In this document: positions 58,800-64,000 of the stretch, in pieces
Position numbering within the stretch: the stretch's first letter is position 1
Layout: each line of letters starts with the position of its first letter
NCBI GenBank assembly: GCA_950295325.1
Contig: OX485803.1
Location: 9,486,001 to 9,550,000, forward strand
Length of the DNA stretch: 64,000 nt
Source: Polytrichum commune
Lineage: Eukaryota; Streptophyta; Polytrichopsida; Polytrichales; Polytrichaceae
Direction of reading: 5' to 3'
Notes under the pieces: generated by a model
Seen by the model: the letters and a program-made list of their open reading frames with translations, nothing else
Databases searched by the model: none
Told to the model about the DNA's origin: nothing
Translations under genes and position numbers: made by a program

Positions 58800-61650
58800 G
58801 ATCGAGAGAGAGGAGAGAGAGAGCTGGGCATTTCTTGAGTGAAGCTATGCTTACTTTCAAGCATATTTCTTTCTACAACATCCTCTTTGACAAGAGACCA
58901 TTCCATTCTTTCATATATCCATGTATTTATCAAAACCTGGGAGGGTGGGTGGGATCTTCCCTCCATGTTAGTACATTGCACATTATAACTTTCACACTTT
59001 GGAGCATTTTGAAAATACTTGCAATATGTATAACCTTGGAGTATTCACACCACTAAGGTTTGCAAGTGTATATCCTTTCCAAACCGATTTGCAACTTAAG
59101 TCCATCATATGCAAAGTCAAGTTTAATATGACGACCTAATATCCTTTCAAAGTCACTAATAGGGTAGCATTGTAAAACATGCCTTCTAACTTGTGGAATG
59201 TTTACTTCCTCTATACACACTATTTCGTAATAAGATGGTATACAAAACCTAATAAGGCCGTCAAATTTGTGAAGGGTCTGCCTCACCTGTGCCCATGCCA
59301 CCAACCAAATCCACGGAGAGGGTTAGTAACGTACACGAGGTGAATAACAACATAACCCAATTGTTATCTATGTCACACAAATACATGAGGCATAACCATA
59401 CATTTTGTATTCCGAAATACTCACTATCCTCAATGAGTATTCTACTTGTTCTTTGGCCATTTGAAAATCCACAGCTTGTAGTAAGTCACTTTCACTTCCA
59501 ACAAGCTCCCACCTTGCTTACCCTAATCACAAAAATTACCTAAGGTAAACTGCTTCCGCGGTTTACTCTTGGAAAGGAAGTACTCGAGTGGGCTTCCTCT
59601 TAATATATGATTAGGTAATCATTTAGGACCGTAGATTCGCAGCCTCAGATCTATGGTTGTTCATCCTCAGTTGGCCATTGCCTAGTACTAAGGTAAAACC
59701 TTTTAGGGTATATATTACTAAGTGGTGCCAGTTGGTTAGGATCTGACCCAGAGCTAGAGAGAGAGAGAGAGAGAGATATCATTTTTCAAAGCTTTTCAAA
59801 CTCAAAGCTTGACCTTTCTCTTTTCAAAGGCCTTTTCCTTTTTATTCTTCATCAAAATGAAGCAAGGGTGGGTGGGTGGGATTTTCTTTCATCACAAGTC
59901 TATTGCCTCCCTAAACATAACATCCAATATTGTAACTATGGATTTAGTGCTACGTTTTACATCATAGTAAGTTTATTTAACTTTCAACTAGGAATATGCA
60001 TGCTTATCAAAGTAGTTAGATAATCCGCTATGTTTCTTTGATTTCAAATTAAATTTTAATAGCATGGGTTGTCATAAAGGCACAAAGTACCAAAATGTTA
60101 TGATATATGTCATGATAACAAATATACATCACATATGGCAACTAAGTTCAAAATATAGTCTAATATATGATTGCATTGTGCTCAATGATTATTGTTACAA
60201 CCAAGTAATAAAGCAAAGATGTGATATGTAGACTTACATACCTCATTTGTAGGTATTCTCAATGTCTCAACTACTTTATGGAATTTGTGTATACATCAAA
60301 ATACTAATTCAAAGTAGCATAATAACTTTCACAAGTGTAATATTTCAAGAGTGAAAGAGCATCCAAACATGAGTAATGCACTATTGTTGGTGTTGAAAAT
60401 GTGAAGAGCTTGCCTCACCTGCATCCATGCCAACCCAAACATACATTTGTGTGTTAGAAAGGTGTGTGTTAGGTGTCTTCAGCTAAGCTTAGTTGCAATC
60501 CATGTCACACATTTACCTCACCTATCAAGTCCATTGAATGTTTGCAAACACTTATACTCAATACAAAGCAATGAGTATACAAACTTGCTCTTTTGCCACA
60601 TTGTGTAACTTTCTTGAACACTAACAACCTTTTGTACACCAAACATCATGCGCTTCCACACTTATCATGTATCTACTCATCCTCATTGAACAATCTAAGC
60701 CAAGTGTTTCCTCCTCCAAGGATGTAAAAGAGTCTTCACATGAGAGGGTCTAGGGTTTAAGTATTGGTTTAGTAAGGTATAGTGGCCGCTTTAGGTCATC
60801 AAAACCCTAAATCGTGGAGCGTGATAACTTCCTTGATCATGGTTAAGTATAGTGTAATGTTCTAACTTTGGTAAAGAGCCTACTAAGTACTCTAGGCTTT
60901 GTAGGAGATTTTAATCAAATTGTCAAGAGTATCACATTTTATTATCTATATAGTTTAGATACAATAACGAGAGAAAAGAGAGAGAGAGAAAGAGTGAGAG
61001 GTTTGCCACCTCAAGTCATATTTTGGCAAAACTTCCCAAAACATGGCTATCCATTTCAATTTAAGATTCATATCCTTGGGTGGTACGTGGGACCAAGCCC
61101 CTTCTAATTCAATTTTCTTTACTAACTTAGCAAAATGCCTACTATCATAGTATGTAGTGTTGACTACAATATTATGGCATGGTGTGTTGCAAATTGTATT
61201 CATTTGGTCAAAGAGAGTAAATTGAGCAAAAACAAACATTTGCATAAAACTACCCATCTCATTATAACTTTGAAAGTTCAAAGTTTGTTTGCCTTGCATC
61301 TTCAAAGCCATGAATTTAGTGGTTCAAAATTAAATGCAAAATTGGAACTAATTCACAAATATAAATTGTCTTAACAAGAACTTGCATAAGTCGAAATGCA
61401 TGTATAGATTTTTTATTTTTTTATTTTTTGTAAAAAATCACAAATTTTATATGGTTGTTTTTCAAATTGATGTAGAAGCTACTCTTTGTATTAAGAGAGG
61501 AGTTCATCCCTACTTGTATCCATGCCACCCAATGTAACCAAAATTTTGTTAGGAAGTGTACACGAGGCGTCTTTAGATGAACCCAACTTGTATCATAATC
61601 ACAATTAGTGCAAAGTTAGTTTACTTCAACAAACATACACATAGTCATGT
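58800..61650. repeat. Array of ~1-kb R2 units separated by (GA)n
   Basis: (GA)n tracts at about 58,803-58,823, 59,753-59,777 and 60,970-60,998 delimit units. Each unit carries in the same order a 'gtgggtgggtggga'-like block, then 'cttgcctcacctg..tccatgcca.cc' and 'gttag..gtgtacacgagg'-like blocks, and 'caatt..tatcta.gtcacac' (59,268-59,385; 60,408-60,510; 61,500-61,620). Identity falls from the first to the later units. The 33,890-34,925 copy is closest to the first. No coding frame. Confidence 0.6.
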
Positions 61651-64000
61651 ATGCCAACAATTCTATATCTATGAGTAAGGTGAGTATTATTTGTTGCATC
61701 ATATTTCATGTCATGAGGTAAGAGGCAAGATAATTTGTGCTCCTCCTATTGTATCTTTGCCCTTCTAAGAATATCACATACAAGTTGAGAGCCGTCCGCA
61801 ATCATAAGAGATCTAGCAATGTATCAAATGACTATTTAGGATTCGTGTTGTTTCTTTGTAGCCTAGTTTTGTAATTGGTATTCATCCGTGGATGATCTCA
61901 TTCATCAAATGACAACATACATGCCTTAAATCCTCATTGAGCCATGAGACATATTTGATTTGATCTCATGGCATCACATGTAATAACTAAGAGTTATTGA
62001 ATTTGTATGGGACGGCATATGCAATAACTTAAGAGTTATTGACTTATATGATGGCACATAGAATAACTATGAGTTTCTGAAATACATGACGTCATATGCA
62101 ATAACTAGGAGTTATTGAAGTATTTTTAGGGGCTATAATTAAATGAAGAGATAGGCATCCTTATTTATTATATAAAAATATAGCATTTAAAAGTGAGGAA
62201 TTCGAGTGTCATGAGTTTTATTTTAAAGAAAAAATTAGAGCGCTTACTTGAATTGTCATCTACATTGTTTAGTGCTTTTTAAAGAAGGGGTACAAATGAA
62301 GGTTTAGTGTGATATAAACCTATTTGCCTTCCGATTACCACCACTTCACAAGAATGGTGCTCACAACATGAACCTTTATGCCTTCATATTCAACTTCTTG
62401 AATCCTTGTTATACACTATGAAATATATTTTTACAATATTATGTTTCATTAATAGTAGTATTTGATCAATTTTCAAAAATGTTGTTTACAATATCATATT
62501 TTGATTCATGAAGCTCACCATGTCATTTTATCGTCCTCCTTGGTTATCATGTCCAACTATCTATGATTCTCACGTCCATCCATATCGTTATTTTCATTAA
62601 CATAGATGCTTGTTTATGACTTGGCTTGAAGTAAATCTAGACTTAGCAAGAATTTAGAACATAATGAAATTGTGTACGTGCACTTCTATTGATGTATTAT
62701 GGGTTTTCATCGTATCCTTCTAGTCTCTTCCCCGAAATATTATGTTTTACAATATGCATGTCTTGATTATGTAAAAAGTACTCCCTTATGCATTTTTAGT
62801 TCTGAACAAATATTTTATCCGTATTAACTTAAATACTAGTTCTATCTAGCAAAGAATGCTAATGCATAATTGGGATCCCATTTCTTTTGAAATTATCATT
62901 TACTTGAGCAGTGTCGGCCACACTAATTAGATGTTTAGTATATTCCCCTCTAGATATTCCTTAATAAAGAAAAAACTACATGAGTATAATGGCAAATTCA
63001 AATGAAAAAGCATGAGCGTTGAGCTTACAACTTTTGGACCCAACAAGAAATCTATGTAAAACTAAAAGTTTTACTTGTAGACCCTCTTAAACAATTGTCT
63101 TTTGGAAATGTACATGTTAGATTTGAATATATAAGCATGCATGTGGTGGAGTTTTCTCAAACACTCGTGTTTGAACAGGTCATGTCTGTGATTAAATAAA
63201 ATCAACATAAATATCATGGAATATACTTATTGAGATAATGTAGAGCATCATCAACAAATTACTCATGGGTTTCTTGTGGATGGTGTTATTTTTTAAGTGT
63301 GTACATTCTAGAGTTTAATACGTAGACTTGTGTTAAAAGAAACACATACGTATAACTAGTGTTCAAATCTATGATATGTCTATCTTTGGAAGGATCCAAG
63401 AGAGAGAAGAGAGATGAAACATTGACCTTAGTGGAATCAACATGATTGAAATGCATGTGTTGACCCACCCTTGGTATTATGTTCACTGGACATAATATCA
63501 ATGGTGCATGATTACTAACTCTTCTTAGGGTGGGCATTTTAATAACCAGGGTAACCAAAGTGATCATGGGAATTGAGTGACTGGGTGATCTTTGTATTGG
63601 TGGGGTTGGTGGGGTTGTGGTGTTGTAGGGGTATATGATCACTTTTCTTCGTGAGATGGCCGTTGAGTCATAGGACTACTTAGTGGTTCATTGTATGTGA
63701 GGGTTAGTATCACATCTTTAGTGGTCCAAGTTCGATTCACAATGGCCTTGTGCGAGCACTGTATTGTGATGTAAGCGACTTGGCATATGTTGTGTGAGTT
63801 ACTTGGCAGGAAAGTTGTGTCCTATAGCCACCAACCCCTACCATAAGATGTGACAATTCCTTAGCCAATGGTGGCATTTATTCTTTTGTAATCCTAATTA
63901 TTTATTGGTTGGTGGGTACTTGGGTTGCAATGGTAGTTGTGTGTCTATTGGTAGTGGTTCGTTGTTTTCTATCCTCCTTTTGTGTAGAATTACGGACATA
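61651..64000. other. Intergenic, no gene seen
   Basis: AT-rich apart from a GT-rich end after 63,480. Minus-strand open frame 63,286-63,642 is compositional. Only the short tandem repeat at 61,971-62,125 stands out. Confidence 0.4.
61971..62125. repeat. Four-copy ~39-bp palindromic tandem repeat
   Basis: Units 'ggcatatgcaataacta' plus 'gagttattgaatt' at about 61,982, 62,022, 62,061 and 62,099. Each contains CAATAACT facing AGTTATTG, a small palindrome. Confidence 0.75.

Noticed and set aside
1-64000. CRISPR array, bacterial operons or integrated virus
   Set aside because: No regularly spaced identical repeats with unique spacers, no prokaryotic gene clusters and no viral polymerase or capsid motifs; introns and transposons are those of a plant nucleus.

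Overview
The window is nuclear DNA of a land plant. The evidence is a ten-exon gene for a plant-specific membrane protein (the family of Arabidopsis At3g27390), an AP2/ERF-type transcription-factor gene with one intron, and long AT-rich intergenic tracts built of DNA transposons. Plant GT-AG introns, one GC-AG intron and (GA)n in a presumed 5' leader fit this. I cannot name the species. A seed-free plant (lycophyte, fern or bryophyte) is a guess from the divergent AP2 domain and the transposon content.

Only two genes look like ordinary host genes: the AP2-like factor (11,904-13,942, + strand, 438 aa) and the At3g27390-like protein (42,825-47,884, + strand, 586 aa). Both have an in-frame stop shortly before the chosen ATG. 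The second has a GC-rich, internally repeated upstream tract at 40,040-41,200.

The rest is mainly class II transposons. A structurally complete PIF/Harbinger element (25,223-28,795) carries two convergent intact genes: a Myb/SANT-like protein with one intron and a DDE transposase. A 1.4-kb deletion derivative lies at 17,633-19,027. At least five other non-autonomous families have termini of the same general form, GGGCC(A/G)CTT(C/T)ACAC with 3-bp TWA-type target duplications, so one transposase lineage may move them all. Several are nested: family A inside itself at 31,380-32,387, and families A and B inside a third element at 20,634-22,046.

A hAT group is also present: a 1.1-kb element with an 8-bp target duplication and an open transposase C-terminus (6,274-7,379), an inverted pair of decayed copies (3,000-3,821 and 23,244-23,906) that both keep a 50-nt tRNA-like fold, an element whose right end is amplified into 152-bp tandem repeats (29,723-30,646), and a 225-bp element whose empty site survives in a paralogous repeat at the window start. 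Smaller remnants are a Ty3/gypsy integrase end (about 4,000), a second PIF/Harbinger transposase pseudogene (about 50.6-51.3 kb), Mutator-like MITEs and a foldback element.

The right end (58.8-61.7 kb) holds repeat units of about 1 kb separated by (GA)n tracts, with one dispersed copy at 33.9-34.9 kb. The stretches 35.4-40.0, 47.9-50.6, 51.3-54.0 and 61.7-64.0 kb show no gene I can support.
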